Shown here: piece after piece, positions 32,301 through 43,870 of the stretch | Position numbering within the stretch: position 1 is the stretch's first letter | How the letters are laid out: the number at the start of each line of letters is the position of its first letter | Source: Acanthosoma haemorrhoidale | Lineage: Eukaryota; Arthropoda; Insecta; Hemiptera; Acanthosomatidae | Reading direction: 5' to 3' | Length of the DNA: 64,000 bases | NCBI GenBank assembly: GCA_930367205.1 | Contig: OV884014.1 | Coordinates: 108,476,138 to 108,540,137, forward strand | The notes under the pieces: generated by a model | Told to the model about the DNA's origin: nothing | The model's database searches: none | The model's input: the letters and a program-made list of their open reading frames with translations, nothing else | Position numbers and translations under genes: made by a program

Positions 32301-35300
32301 TTCGCAAGGTCCTAAATCGGTGACTCGCTAATTATCTACAACAATGAGTGACCTTCGCAAGGTCCTAAATCGGTGACTCGCTAATTATCTACAACAATGA
32401 GTTACCTTCGCAAGGTCCTAAATCGGTGACTCGCTAATTATCTACAACAATGAGTGACCTTCGCAAGGTCCTAAATCGGCGACTCGCTAATTATCTACAA
32501 CAATGAGTGACCTTCGCAAGGTCCTAAATCGGTGACTCGCTAATAATCTACAACAATGAGTGACCTTAGCAAGGTCCTAAATCGGTGACTCGCTAATTAT
32601 CTACAACAATGAGTGACCTTCGCAAGGTCCTAAATAGGTGACTCGCTAATTATCTACAACAGTGAGTGACCTTAGCAAGGTCCTAAATCGGTGACTCGCT
32701 AATTATCTACAACAATGAGTGACCTTAGCAAGGTCCTAAATCGGTGACTCGCTAATTATCTACAACAATGAGTGACCTTCGCAAGGTCCTAAATCGGTGA
32801 CTCGCTAATTATCTACAACAATGAGTGACCTTCGCAAGGTCCTAAATCGGTGACTCGCTAATTATCTACAACAATGAGTGACCTTCGCAAGGTCCTAAAT
32901 CGGTTGCTCGCTAATTATCTACAACAATGAGTGACCTTAGCAAGGTCCTAAATCGGTGACTCGCTAATTATCTACAACAATGAGTGACCTTCGCAAGGTC
33001 CTAAATCGGTGACTCGCTAATTATCTACAACAATGAGTGACCTTCGCAAGGTCCTAAATCGGTGACTCGCTAATTATCTACAACAATGAGTGACCTTCGC
33101 AAGGTCCTAAATAGGTGACTCGCTAATTATCTACAACAATGAGTTACCTTCGCAAGGTTCTAAATAGGCGACTCGCTAATTATCTACAACAATAAGTGAC
33201 CTTAGCAAGGTCCTAAATCGGTGACTCGCTAATTATCTACAACAATGAGTGACCTTAGCAAGGTCCTAAATCGGTGACTCGCTAATTATCTACAACAATG
33301 AGTGACCTTCGCAAGGTCCTAAATAGGTGACTCGCTAATTATCTACAACAGTGAGTGACCTTAGCAAGGTCCTAAATCGGTGACTCGCTAATTATCTACA
33401 ACAATGAGTGACCTTAGCAAGGTCCTAAATCGGTGACTCGCTAATTATCTACAACAATGAGTGACCTTCGCAAGGTCCTAAATCGGTGACTCGCTAATTA
33501 TCTACAACAATGAGTGACCTTCGCAAGGTCCTAAATCGGTGACTCGCTAATGATCTACAACAATGAGTGACCTTCGCAAGGTCCTAAATCGGTGACTCGC
33601 TAATTATCTACAACAATGAGTGACCTTCGCAAGGTCCTAAATCGGTGACTCGCTAATTATCTACAACAATGAGTGACCTTCGCAAGGTCCTAAATCGGTG
33701 ACTCGCTAATTATCTACAACAATGAGTGACCTTAGCAAGGTCCTAAATCGGTGACTCGCTAATTATCTACAACAATGAGTGACCTTCGCAAGGTCCTAAA
33801 TCGGTGACTCGCTAATTATCTACAACAATGAGTGACCTTCGCAAGGTCCTAAATCGGTGACTCGCTAATTATCTACAACAATGAGTTACCTTCGCAAGGT
33901 CCTAAATCGGTGACTCGCTAATTATCTACAACAATGAGTGACCTTCGCAAGGTCCTAAATCGGCGACTCGCTAATTATCTACAACAATGAGTGACCTTCG
34001 CAAGGTCCTAAATCGGTGACTCGCTAATAATCTACAACAATGAGTGACCTTAGCAAGGTCCTAAATCGGTGACTCGCTAATTATCTACAACAATGAGTGA
34101 CCTTCGCAAGGTCCTAAATAGGTGACTCGCTAATTATCTACAACAGTGAGTGACCTTAGCAAGGTCCTAAATCGGTGACTCGCTAATTATCTACAACAAT
34201 GAGTGACCTTAGCAAGGTCCTAAATCGGTGACTCGCTAATTATCTACAACAATGAGTGACCTTCGCAAGGTCCTAAATCGGTGACTCGCTAATTATCTAC
34301 AACAATGAGTGACCTTCGCAAGGTCCTAAATCGGTGACTCGCTAATGATCTACAACAATGAGTGACCTTCGCAAGTTCCTAAATCGGTGACTCGCTAATT
34401 ATCTACAACAATGAGTGACCTTCGCAAGGTCCTAAATCGGTGACTCGCTAATTATCTACAACAATGAGTGACCTTCGCAAGGTCCTAAATCGGTTGCTCG
34501 CTAATTATCTACAACAATGAGTGACCTTAGCAAGGTCCTAAATCGGTGACTCGCTAATTATCTACAACAATGAGTGACCTTCGCAAGGTCCTAAATCGGT
34601 GACTCGCTAATTACCTACAACAATGAGTGACCTTCGCAAGGTCCTAAATCGGTGACTCACGCAAGGTCCTAAATCGGTGACTCGCTAATTATCTACAACA
34701 ATGAGTGACCTTCGCAAGGTCCTAAATCGGCGACTCGCTAATTATCTACAACAGTGAGTGACCTTAGCAAGGTCCTAAATCGGTGACTCGCTAATTATCT
34801 ACAACAATGAGTGACCTTAGCAAGGTCCTAAATCGGTGACTCGCTAATTATCTACAACAATGAGTGACCTTCGCAAGGTCCTAAATCGGTGACTCGCTAA
34901 TGATCTACAACAATGAGTGACCTTCGCAAGTTCCTAAATCGGTGACTCGCTAATTATCTACAACAATGAGTGACCTTCGCAAGGTCCTAAATCGGTGACT
35001 CGCTAATTATCTACAACAATGAGTGACCTTCGCAAGGTCCTAAATCGGTTGCTCGCTAATTATCTACAACAATGAGTGACCTTCGCAAGGTCTTAAATCG
35101 GTGACTCGCTAATTATCTACAACAATGAGTGACCTTCGCAAGGTCCTAAATCGGTGACTCGCTAATTATCTACAACAATGAGTGACCTTAGCAAGGTCCC
35201 AAATCGGTGACTCGCTAATTATCTACAACAATGAGTGACCTTCGCAAGGTCTTAAATCGGTGACTCGCTAATTATCTACAACAATGAGTGACCTTCGCAA

Positions 35301-36029
35301 GGTCCTAAATCGGTGACTCACTAATTATCTACAACAATGAGTTACCTTCGCAAGGTCCTAAATCGGTGACTCGCTAATTATCTACAACAATGAGTGACCT
35401 TCGCAAGGTCCTAAATCGGCGACTCGCTAATTATCTACAACAGTGAGTGACCTTAGCAAGGTCCTAAATCGGTGACTCGCTAATTATCTACAACAATGAG
35501 TGACCTTCGCAAGGTCCTAAATCGGTGACTCGCTAATTATCTACAACAATGAGTGACCTTCGCAAGGTCCTAAATCGGTGACTCGCTAATGATCTACAAC
35601 AATGAGTGACCTTCGCAAGTTCCTAAATCGGTGACTCGCTAATTATCTACAACAATGAGTGACCTTCGCAAGGTCCTAAATCGGTGACTCGCTAATTATC
35701 TACAACAATGAGTGACCTTCGCAAGGTCCTAAATCGGTTGCTCGCTAATTATCTACAACAATGAGTGACCTTAGCAAGGTCCTAAATCGGTGACTTGCTA
35801 ATTATCTACAACAATGAGTGACCTTCGCAAGGTCCTAAATCGGTGACTCGCTAATTATCTACAACAATGAGTGACCTTCGCAAGGTCCTAAATCGGTGAC
35901 TCACTAATTATCTACAACAATGAGTTACCTTCGCAAGGTCCTAAATCGGTGACTCGCTAATTATCTACAACAATGAGTGACCTTCGCAAGGTCCTAAATC
36001 GGCGACTCGCTAATTATCTACAACAATGA
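26351..36029. repeat. Satellite array of 53-bp monomers with higher-order structure
   Basis: About 182 head-to-tail monomers of 53 bp, beginning AACAATGAGTGACC at 26351 and ending at 'CAACAATGA' near 36029. Spacing of successive starts is 53 (26351, 26404, 26457). Each monomer contains the inverted repeat GACCTT-CGC-AAGGTC. Variant monomers recur in a fixed order: the AACAGTGAG variant at about 27096, 27891, 28580, 29375, 30063 (steps 795 and 689 alternating, i.e. 15 and 13 monomers), and the GGTTGCTCG variant with the same alternation. The higher-order unit is thus 28 monomers (1,484 bp). Irregular spots are a 21-monomer step at 30063-31176 and a truncated monomer at 34659. Every frame has frequent stops, so it is non-coding. 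It looks like a centromeric, pericentromeric or other heterochromatic satellite; location is inference. Confidence 0.97.
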
Positions 36030-37719
36030 CCACCTTAGTTACATATATTCACAATAACTAGGAGGGCATCAAATTGACATTATTACGCCTCGATCAAATA
36101 ACTCAAATCATAAAAACTTATTTGGTATTTCCTTATTTTTATAGTACCTAAACCTAATTAAAACTGAGCAATATTTTGTTGAACACCATGTTTTCCTTTA
36201 ATTCAAGCATCATCGCGATTGATATAAAAAAACCCACAGATATTATAAATATATTGGTATCCAAATCATTGGGAATGGTACATCTACCAATATCTCCAAC
36301 TTAGCAAAAAAAAAAAAAAAAAATGAGAACCTCCAAAATACGATCCTAGGTTTTCCTAAACCTCTGTCTGGTTTATACTTTCTATTTTGTATGCTAACAG
36401 TCTTTTTATGAAGAAAAAAAAACTGGTTTTAAGAACAGTTTCTAAATTCACCTTTATGGCTCCTATATTTTTTTATTCCAGTTGAGTTTATCATTAATGT
36501 TAATTATGTTCATAGCTTATTATATGTGTTTAGTTCTTTACGGTTTTTTTTTTTTGGTTTTTTCAATTCAAACAAATAAATAGTAGAATTCGTACGTAAA
36601 ATAAAATAAAATCATGTAAAAAATCTCAATATTTAATAACCTTTTTCCAAATCTATACCACAGCTCATAACTGATAGTATATAACATAGGCTACATGTTT
36701 AATATCTAAAACATATAATGCCATACTGTAAGCAAACATACTCTCAGAAAATTTATAATGAGCACCATGAGCAGGTCGTACTCCACTCAAAGCTCTTTTC
36801 TTAGGTTAAAACTATTTCATTTAATGCTTCATGCATGACAATAATAATACATTAAAACATACAATTGTAAAATTTCATTCAACGTTTTTTAAATTTTATT
36901 AAGGCGACTTAAAGAAAAAGTATGAATAACATACTAAGTTCAAAGGGAATTTTTGAAAAACTGAGACTTTTTATTTATAGTTTCCGCAGGAAAATTTACA
37001 GAAAAAAATATATACTGAAAAGAAATAAAAGAACATAATTACTTTGTCCTTACACAGTGCATATAGAATGATAAGGAAAGTAATAAGCCTATGTAACCAA
37101 GATAACTGATAAGGAGTTTACATTTACATGATTAAATTAAAGTAAAATAAGACAGGCTGGTGAAATGAATCAAATAAATTAATTGTAAGACTTCAAATAG
37201 CAACTTGCAGAAAAGTTTCTTCTTCTACGAAATTTAATTTAGAGCTCCCCTTTCGTAATATATTGGTAAATAATAAAGGTTTAGAGTTTAAAGTTAAGGT
37301 TAAAGTTTAGACCAGAGAATCAAAGAGAAGAGTAAAAAGAATCTGTTCTAAAAAAAAATTCTTACCGAGAAAAAATACTTCAGATATGTCTATTTAATTT
37401 AATATTAATACAGACTTTAAGTACTTTACAAGTTGGTTTAGAAAACTCAAGTGGCTCTAATTTATAAATTCAAATTGTCTTTTCATGTCACGATTTTACA
37501 TTTATCTACATTTTTCATTCATTCATCGTTTTATAACGTGTTTGTTTTTGTCCAAAGTAGGTTTTCTTAATAAGTACGTTAGTTATGTTATAATTATTGT
37601 ACAAATGTTCATTCAAATCCTCATTATCAAGTGTAGATGAAACCGCTATGAATACAGATGATGCACCAATTTGTAATACATGTGACAGGAAAGCACTTGC
37701 ACCTGAAGCACTTTCACCC
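36030..37719. other. Right flank of the satellite, AT-rich, no gene seen
   Basis: Strongly AT-rich sequence with poly-A runs (for example 36307-36323). No coding frame with motifs. The right junction of the satellite is sharp at 'CAACAATGA|CCACC'. Confidence 0.55.
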
Positions 37720-38035
37720 TGATGTTTGACTATTTTGCTGTCCCTCATAGCTCTATTCCGTATGTCCAGATTGGCTTAGGTATAACTTTGTGAAAAAGTA
37801 GTTTATTTTCTATTGAGAGATGGGATGTCCTTCGAAGTAGTCTGTACAGTAGTCCAAAGCGTCTGTTTAGTTCTTGTCTTTTTAGCCTCGTATGTGGGTT
37901 CCAGGTCAGTCTCTTGTCAAGATGGAAGACTAAGTACCGTACTGTTTTGGATATAGGGAGAGGAAAGGAATTAAAATAAACTAGTGGACAAGACTTGCGG
38001 CAGAGGGTGAGGGTAATGTGGGAACATTTTGCTTG
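37720..38035 (-). mobile_element. Jockey-like LINE fragment (family B), truncated at both ends
   Basis: The minus-strand frame carries 'YLVFHLDKRLTWNPHTRLKR', 'RFGLLYRLLRRTSHLSIENK' and 'PKPIWTYGIEL', close to the copies at 17319 and 20535. Similarity ends near 37720, before the family's 3' untranslated region, and starts near 38035, so both ends are lost. It is not an ordinary 5'-truncated insertion; a later deletion or rearrangement is likely. Confidence 0.75.
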
Positions 38036-38981
38036 ATTAACCACGACTAAAAACAGAACCGCCAAATTTGTATCATAAGCTTTAAGCATAAACATCCTTT
38101 TGGGACTTGTTGTCACCATTGGGTTCTACCTCGAAATCCTCACTATGTCGCCTTAAAAATTTTGAAGTGTGGGATCCAATATGAACAAGTTTTCTCTAGA
38201 ATGAATGTTTATACGGTCAATTAATTTACTTACGTTTTTGAAATAGAGCGTTTTAATATTTGTTGTGAAATATTGCTACACTCATCATACTATTATGAAT
38301 AAAAGGTTTTTCACATATTATGTGACCGATAGACTTTTATAGCCAATGTAAATTAGCGATTGTTTACGCCTGTAATTCGTTTATTTTATTTATTGAAGGG
38401 AAAAAAAATTATCATTCATTGTTTAAGCCCGAATAAGGGGTCTTGCGCTGACAAGTAATTATCTAACAAAGTACCCTCGTGAAATTTATTATAAATTTTA
38501 AAGTGTAAATTAGAGATAAATATTTTTTTTTTGTTTAGTTTATATAACGAATTAATAATTATTGATAATATTATAAATGTTCTAAGAATATCTTTGTGTT
38601 TCGAATGTGAGTGTATTGATTTTGTTTAAGTGAAATATGTTGGAAGGTAAACGAAACGAATACCGATCCGAGGCCCCGTAATCGGATTAAGAACACTATA
38701 TCCTTTATAGAGGATTAAAAGGACGGAGCACCGGTTGATAAGTCGCTCGCAGAGTCAGAGTGGATTCAGATTTGAGTTGGCTAACACACACGCGAGTGCC
38801 CTCCATCATCTCACCGCCTTATCGGCCTATGGTTTACTTATCACCGCCTTATCGGCCGATCGTTTATGTGGAGCACCTCTGGGGAGAGTTCGACTGGGAA
38901 GTCGTAGCAGTGAGGTCCTCGCTCAACTCTCCACTAATCGATGCCATCGATAATTAGCAACGATGACAGATTGGGTACCCA
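38036..38981. other. Upstream flank, possibly the 5' part of the adjacent LTR
   Basis: No protein-coding gene supported. 38640-38960 is less AT-rich and contains a TATA-like TTTATAGAGG near 38703 and short tandem similarity (CACCGCCTTATCGGCC twice, 38812-38827 and 38842-38857). It could be the U3 part of the LTR whose later part is repeated at 41624, but the window lacks a second copy to prove it. Confidence 0.4.
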
Positions 38982-39430
38982 ATGAAGCCGTCCAAAGTAC
39001 TGTACTATTTACTACTATTACTATTATTATTTAGTACTATTATTTACTATTAGCAATTTAAGTATTTTTTTTTATCAGACAATTTAAGTATTTTCTGTAT
39101 CAGATAGTTTAAGTATTTTTTTTTATCAAATAGTTTAAGGAGTTTTTCTCTATCAGATAGTTTAAGTATTTTTTTTATCAAATAGTTTAAGGAGTTTTTA
39201 TCAACTAGCTTAAGTATTTTTTTTTGGGTTTTTAATCAAATGCTATTTGTTTATTATCATCTAATAAATGTCGGTAATCTAAATCTGTCTTCCCCTAGAT
39301 ATGTCAATTCCCTGTAATATTTCAGGTTCCCCTGTCCTTGGGTAATGCTCTCTCCTGGCATTAATATTTTCCCCAAATTCCTGTAAACATTTACGGGGAG
39401 GAGGAAGAGAGAGAAAGTCGGGGGTTTACA
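38982..39430 (+). mobile_element. 5' LTR (shared part) of the gag-protease element
   Basis: Near-identical to 41624-42034. It starts ATGAAGCCGTCCAAAGTAC, has an internal array of about 27-bp units ('TTTAAGTATTTTTTTATC' variants), an AATAAA-type signal at about 39262, and ends GGGTTTACA at 39430. The 5' copy has extra TTA/ATT repeats after 38998. If the LTR begins at TGAAGCC it would have TG...CA ends; the lack of a polypurine tract before the 3' copy suggests that the true LTR start lies further upstream. Confidence 0.75.
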
Positions 39431-39432
39431 AG

Positions 39433-39449
39433 TGGTGTCAGGTGTGGGG
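39433..39449 (+). promoter_or_regulatory. Candidate primer-binding site
   Basis: TGGTGTCAGGTGTGGGG starts two bases after the LTR end (39430), the usual place and the usual TGG start for a tRNA primer-binding site of an LTR retrotransposon. The matching tRNA was not identified. Confidence 0.5.
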
Positions 39450-39525
39450 TGGATTGCAAGAAAATCCACTAATCTGGGATAAACTTTTATTTCGAAAAAT
39501 TTTTTTTTGATAAATCCCTTTTAAA

Positions 39526-40666
39526 ATGTCGGTTGAAAGTAACCTCCGACAGAGGATAGAAGAATTAGAGAAGGCTAACCTGGCTTTTGCCCAGTCGGAA
39601 GAAAAGTTGAAAAATGAACTCGAAGCTAGCCGGACAGAGAGAAAGGAAGGAGGGACACCTAAGCCACCAAGGAAGGATTTGTCCTTGCAGGGTCTGATCA
39701 AGACGTGGGGAGGGGAGGCGAGTGCCAGGCCGGTTGACGAATTCCTAGAGTATGTGGAGGAAGTAGCAGCTTGTGGAGCTTGGGAGGACGTTGACCGAGT
39801 TCGGATTTGTAGGCTCAAGTTGCAGGGCCCGGCAGCCACCTTTGTCAGAGGAAATGAGGAATTAAAGGGTATTGTCAGCTTTAAGAAGTTTGCAGACGCA
39901 CTGCGAGAAAGGTTTGGAGATCCACATACTTTTGAATATTATGGAAGAATTTTGCAGGAGACAACAGCCAAAAGAGAGGATCCAAGAATTTTCGGACAGA
40001 TGCATTTCCTTGGGGGGAAAAATGACCAGGTCCGATCTATCTGGGAATGAAGCAAAGTGGTGGGCGCGGGAAGTAGAGAGAAAAGTGCTAGAAGCGTTCA
40101 TGAGGGGACTCTCGGGTGAGGTGGGAAAACAGGTGTTGTTCGGACGCCCAGATACACTGAAGAATGCAGTGAGATTGGCGTTAGATGTAGAACAAGCCTT
40201 GCAAGAGCATCAACGGGGAAAGAACGTATATGTGTTGGAAGAGGCAGGGGGCAGGTCCGGCCCCTGCCATGAGCAGCAACGAGAGAGAGAGAGAAATAGG
40301 TATAGAAGCTCAGTGGATCCTATCGCCAGAAACGAGGACCAGGCCTCGGCACGGGGAGCGGGAGCGGTGTTTAGCTTAAGGGAACAGATCGAAGACGCTT
40401 GTATCAGCGCGATTCAAAAGGCGCTTCCCTCGAGACTAGGGAAATCCGATTCTCAGCGTTGCTATCGGTGTGGAGAGTTAGGACATTACGCAAGGGGATG
40501 CAGAATGCCACCACCGGCTAAAGGAGTAAGCAATAACCCGGGCCCCAGAGAAAGGGTAACTTGCTACAGGTGTGGACGGCAAGGGCATATAGCGAACCAG
40601 TGCAGATCCAAGCAGCTGCCCGCCGAAAAGAAATTGAACCCCGTGCAGGGGCCCCCAAATGCTTAA
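39526..40666 (+). pseudogene. Retrotransposon Gag with two zinc knuckles, one frameshift
   Basis: ATG 39526 opens a helical, coiled-coil-like N-terminus ('LRQRIEELEKANLAFAQSEE') followed by a capsid-like region. Near 39980 the reading frame shifts to that of 39872-40666, which continues the capsid helices ('FMRGLSGEVGKQVLF') and ends in nucleocapsid with two CCHC knuckles: CYRCGELGHYARGC and CYRCGRQGHIANQC. Gag would form the particle and bind element RNA. The shift breaks the protein unless it is a recent sequencing or replication error. The protease frame overlaps the last 106 bases in the -1 frame, as in many gag-pol junctions. Confidence 0.85.
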
Positions 40667-41658
40667 GGCCCGACGGTCACCCCCCGTCTGGGCCGGAGAA
40701 ACCCAAGCCTGTGGATGAGAAATGGCTTACAGGTGTGGGAGCCGGAGTAGGTAAATTGATAAAACTGGACATGCTAATTGGGGGATATCTCCACCACATG
40801 ATAGTAGACACGGGGGCCGAAGTGAAGCTAATTCGCACGGCGCTTCCGGGAGTTCAATTAAGGCCCGCCAGTGTCCGAGCTAGAGGAGTAACAGGACAGG
40901 CTCTGTGTATTTTGGGGGTACAAGAGTTGATGTGCCAAGTAGACGGCCTGGAAGTGAAACATCAGGTGATGATAATCAGCGTGAACTTGCCCGGAGACGG
41001 AATCATAGGTTTGGATTTGCTAGAAAAGCTAGGAGCCAAACTGGATATTCGTAACCGGGAGGTGATAGTGACGCCGCCTGACGCTGGCCTGAGTTTTGAG
41101 AAGCAACCAGTCAACGTACATCCCCTTCACCAGTTGGGAGTGGCAATAAATTCCTTAGAAGCGAAAGGGAGAAGTACAAGGGAAACGACGCAGGAGGAGC
41201 CAATTCCAAAGGATGGATCCTCGTCCGACCTAATCCATGCCCAAGAAAGAAAGCACCAACAGAAGAGGAAAAAGAGGGCCAAACGCGGAAACCAGCAGGC
41301 CGCGAACAAAGCAGTAGAGACCCCGGGATCCCGCGAACAACCCGACAAGCACGATGAGACCAAGGGGCTAGAAATTACCAGCCCTGCTCGAATCGCAATC
41401 CCTTCGTGTAGTGAGAAACTCATTAGAGCAACGATCCACCAGAGAGAGAAGGCAGTGGTGGTTGTCGAGCCGGTACAATTGAAACAAGGTATCTTAAGAG
41501 TAGGGCGAAGTATTGGGCTCGTAGAACACGGGGAGGTTTGGATCCAACTTATGAACTCGGGGCCGGTGGATACCTACCTCGATAAAGGGCAATTATTGGG
41601 AATAGGCGCGGAATGCCATGGACATGAAGCCGTCCAAAGTACTGTACTTTACTATTAG
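40561..41658 (+). CDS. Retropepsin-type protease frame, pol truncated by the LTR
   Basis: The frame overlaps gag in the -1 register, so it would be made by -1 frameshifting rather than from the internal ATG. The protease has the active site in 'MIVDTGAEVKLI' (about 40800-40835) and the 'GIIGLDLLEKLGAKLD' block typical of gypsy-type retropepsins near 41010. A long Lys/Arg/Gln-rich linker follows, then a beta-rich segment ('VWIQLMNSGPVDTYLDKGQL') that normally precedes reverse transcriptase. At 41624 the frame runs straight into LTR sequence and stops at 41656-41658. Reverse transcriptase, RNase H and integrase are missing. The protease would mature Gag if expressed. Confidence 0.85.
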   Translation: MLQVWTARAYSEPVQIQAAARRKEIEPRAGAPKCLRPDGHPPSGPEKPKPVDEKWLTGVGAGVGKLIKLDMLIGGYLHHMIVDTGAEVKLIRTALPGVQLRPASVRARGVTGQALCILGVQELMCQVDGLEVKHQVMIISVNLPGDGIIGLDLLEKLGAKLDIRNREVIVTPPDAGLSFEKQPVNVHPLHQLGVAINSLEAKGRSTRETTQEEPIPKDGSSSDLIHAQERKHQQKRKKRAKRGNQQAANKAVETPGSREQPDKHDETKGLEITSPARIAIPSCSEKLIRATIHQREKAVVVVEPVQLKQGILRVGRSIGLVEHGEVWIQLMNSGPVDTYLDKGQLLGIGAECHGHEAVQSTVLYY

Positions 41659-42034
41659 CAATTTAAGTATTTTTTTTATCAGACAATTTAAGTATTTTCT
41701 GTATCAGATAGTTTAAGTATTTTTTTTTATCAAATAGTTTAAGGAGTTTTTCTCTATCAGATAGTTTAAGTATTTTTTTTATCAAATAGTTTAAGGAGTT
41801 TTTATCAACTAGCTTAAGTATTTTTTTGGGGGTTTTTAATCAAATGCTATTTGTTTATTATCATCTAATAAATGTCGGTAATCTAAATCTGTCTTCCCCT
41901 AGATATGTCAATTCCCTGTAATATTTCAGGTTCCCCTGTCCTTGGGTAATGCCCTCTCCTGGCATTAATATTTTCCCCAAATTCCTGTAAACATTTAGGG
42001 GGAGGAGGAAGAGAGAGAAAGTCGGGGGTTTACA
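41624..42034 (+). mobile_element. 3' LTR (shared part) of the gag-protease element
   Basis: Matches 38982-39430 nearly base for base apart from the TTA expansion in the 5' copy and small poly-T length differences. AATAAA lies near 41869 and the end GGGTTTACA is at 42034. It is joined directly to protease coding sequence without a polypurine tract, so the pol deletion probably removed the start of this LTR too. Near-identity of the two copies points to a young insertion. Confidence 0.75.
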
Positions 42035-43693
42035 ATTACATTGCTAGAAAACCCATAAAGGTGAAGGGAAATTATTTAGTCATACCTTGGAACATGCACA
42101 GAAAATAACTCAAATTGGTGGTTTTTACATCACATTACCATGATTTTAATGACTTATGTATTTGTAATATACTTAAGTCTCAAAGTTTATTGTATTAAAT
42201 AATACAGTTTACTTCTTTACACAATATGGTATTTACTTTCAAAATATCGTTTTCGATAGCTGTCATTTTCAGTTTTCTAATATAAATAATAAATAACTAA
42301 AAATAAAAAATTTAGCAATACCTTAATATCTTGGCTTATAACACTAATAACATTTAAAATGATTTATATCAATTAAAACTTTAAACAACGCTTGCGATCT
42401 CTTCCGTTTTCGCTCTAGAAGTGGCTTTATTGGAGGATGGGTGGGTTCCTTAGCAAACGTGTGTTTATTACTTCTTCTTTTTCATTTATATTGTCAAATA
42501 TTAGAGAATCTAATTTTATTTCTATGCTTTCGAGGCTATTAATTAATCTTGTTTCTTTTGTACGGTGTAGCGATGAAACGCTACGTGGAGCATCATGATG
42601 TGCGATTAGATGCACTAGGTCTATTTCTTCTAGTAACATAACACTCATTGCAATCCCCTCAGTTACAACCCACTTAAAGTACCGAGGATAACTGGAAAGA
42701 ATATCATCCCTCTAAATATAATTTCAAAAATTCACTCACGATGACAGTTTAATAGGCCTTTATAATTACAGTTTGAATAAAAAATATATGCCATTAATTT
42801 AGAACCCTAACCATATTTATGTTAAACTGAATAACTAGCTAAGAAATCATTCAGTTAATGACTAATTATAATGGTAATAATAGTTTATGGAGTTGGAAAT
42901 ATTCGTCATGTTATTTGGTAATAAAACCAAACTGTGCGATATTCCATTTATATGTAGTTCGACCAGGGCTCGAACAACATCTACAGCAAGGAAACAAAGA
43001 CAAAATTGCATACATAAGAAAATGTGCATAAACTTGCTCCGATTTTCGAAGCTATAAACATATTGACAGCTCTAAAAATGAAATAAGCCGCCATAAATAA
43101 AGAATCAGTGAAGCACAGAGGGAGCTTGACAATAAAAAGAGCTTAAGCGCGGGCCAAATAAGGAGCTTAAGGGTGGTAAGTACTCCAGAGTCGAGGGTGT
43201 GCCCTCGGGGTTGGGAGGACTCGTACACAGGTAGCCAATGTGGGAGTCACTTGTGTTCTGCTCTCTTAAAATTTGATTTATTCACCTGTGTATCCATATA
43301 TTGTTTAATTCCATCAACTTTTTTATAACAATAAAATTAAATAATAATAAATATGTGACTGATATTAGGACAGTATAGGTCGTTTATCCATCTTTTATTT
43401 CGGATTTCTCGGGCAAATTAACAACCACTCTTATTTATTATTTTAGCTTAGTCCATAGGGGAATCACCATTATTTTAGCAATAATTAGTTAAGAAGTCGT
43501 CACATTGACAAACTTCAGCTCATAAACGAGGAGACGGGTCGACCTTTGACGTACATCGGTGGGATCTTGACGTCCCCGTCATACCAACACGACTGTTGAT
43601 ACAACATGACAACCATCAACGAGAGGATGGTGTAACAACTAACAATCCGCATGACTGGAATTTGACAAAGGGCACACGGTGACGATTAGCCCG
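42035..43693. other. AT-rich DNA, no gene seen
   Basis: No supported gene. A minus-strand frame at 42427-42648 (73 codons) has no recognised motif. 43090-43260 is locally GC-richer and unassigned. Confidence 0.45.
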
Positions 43694-43870
43694 TGTAGCG
43701 CCCGCTAACTACATAAGTGTTAAGTCACCCTATACTCTGGTGCATATATAATGTATTGTAATTAGATGTAAAACATGGTAAAAGCTTTTTCTAGCAATAA
43801 ACGCGGACCGGCAGTCGTAAATAAGGCAGGTAAGAGCATATAATAAGCAGGTAATAAGGCAATTTCTCTT
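43694..43870 (+). mobile_element. LTR fragment, family A
   Basis: Begins TGTAGCGCCCGCTAACTAC and shares with 63265 onward the TGTAGCG start and 'CACCCTATACTCTGG'/'ACCCTATACTCTGG', and with the minus-strand LTR at 1080 the 'CGCTAACTACATAAG' segment. Similarity fades by about 43870, so only the 5' part of an LTR remains. No coding sequence of the element lies beside it. Confidence 0.6.

Noticed and set aside
26351..36029. Regular repeats that could be taken for a CRISPR array
   Set aside because: Monomers are directly tandem with no unique spacers, the context is eukaryotic transposon DNA and no cas genes are present. It is a satellite.
26351..36029. Possible hammerhead ribozyme in the satellite monomer
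   Set aside because: The conserved CUGAUGA and GAAA core boxes are absent on both strands of the monomer.
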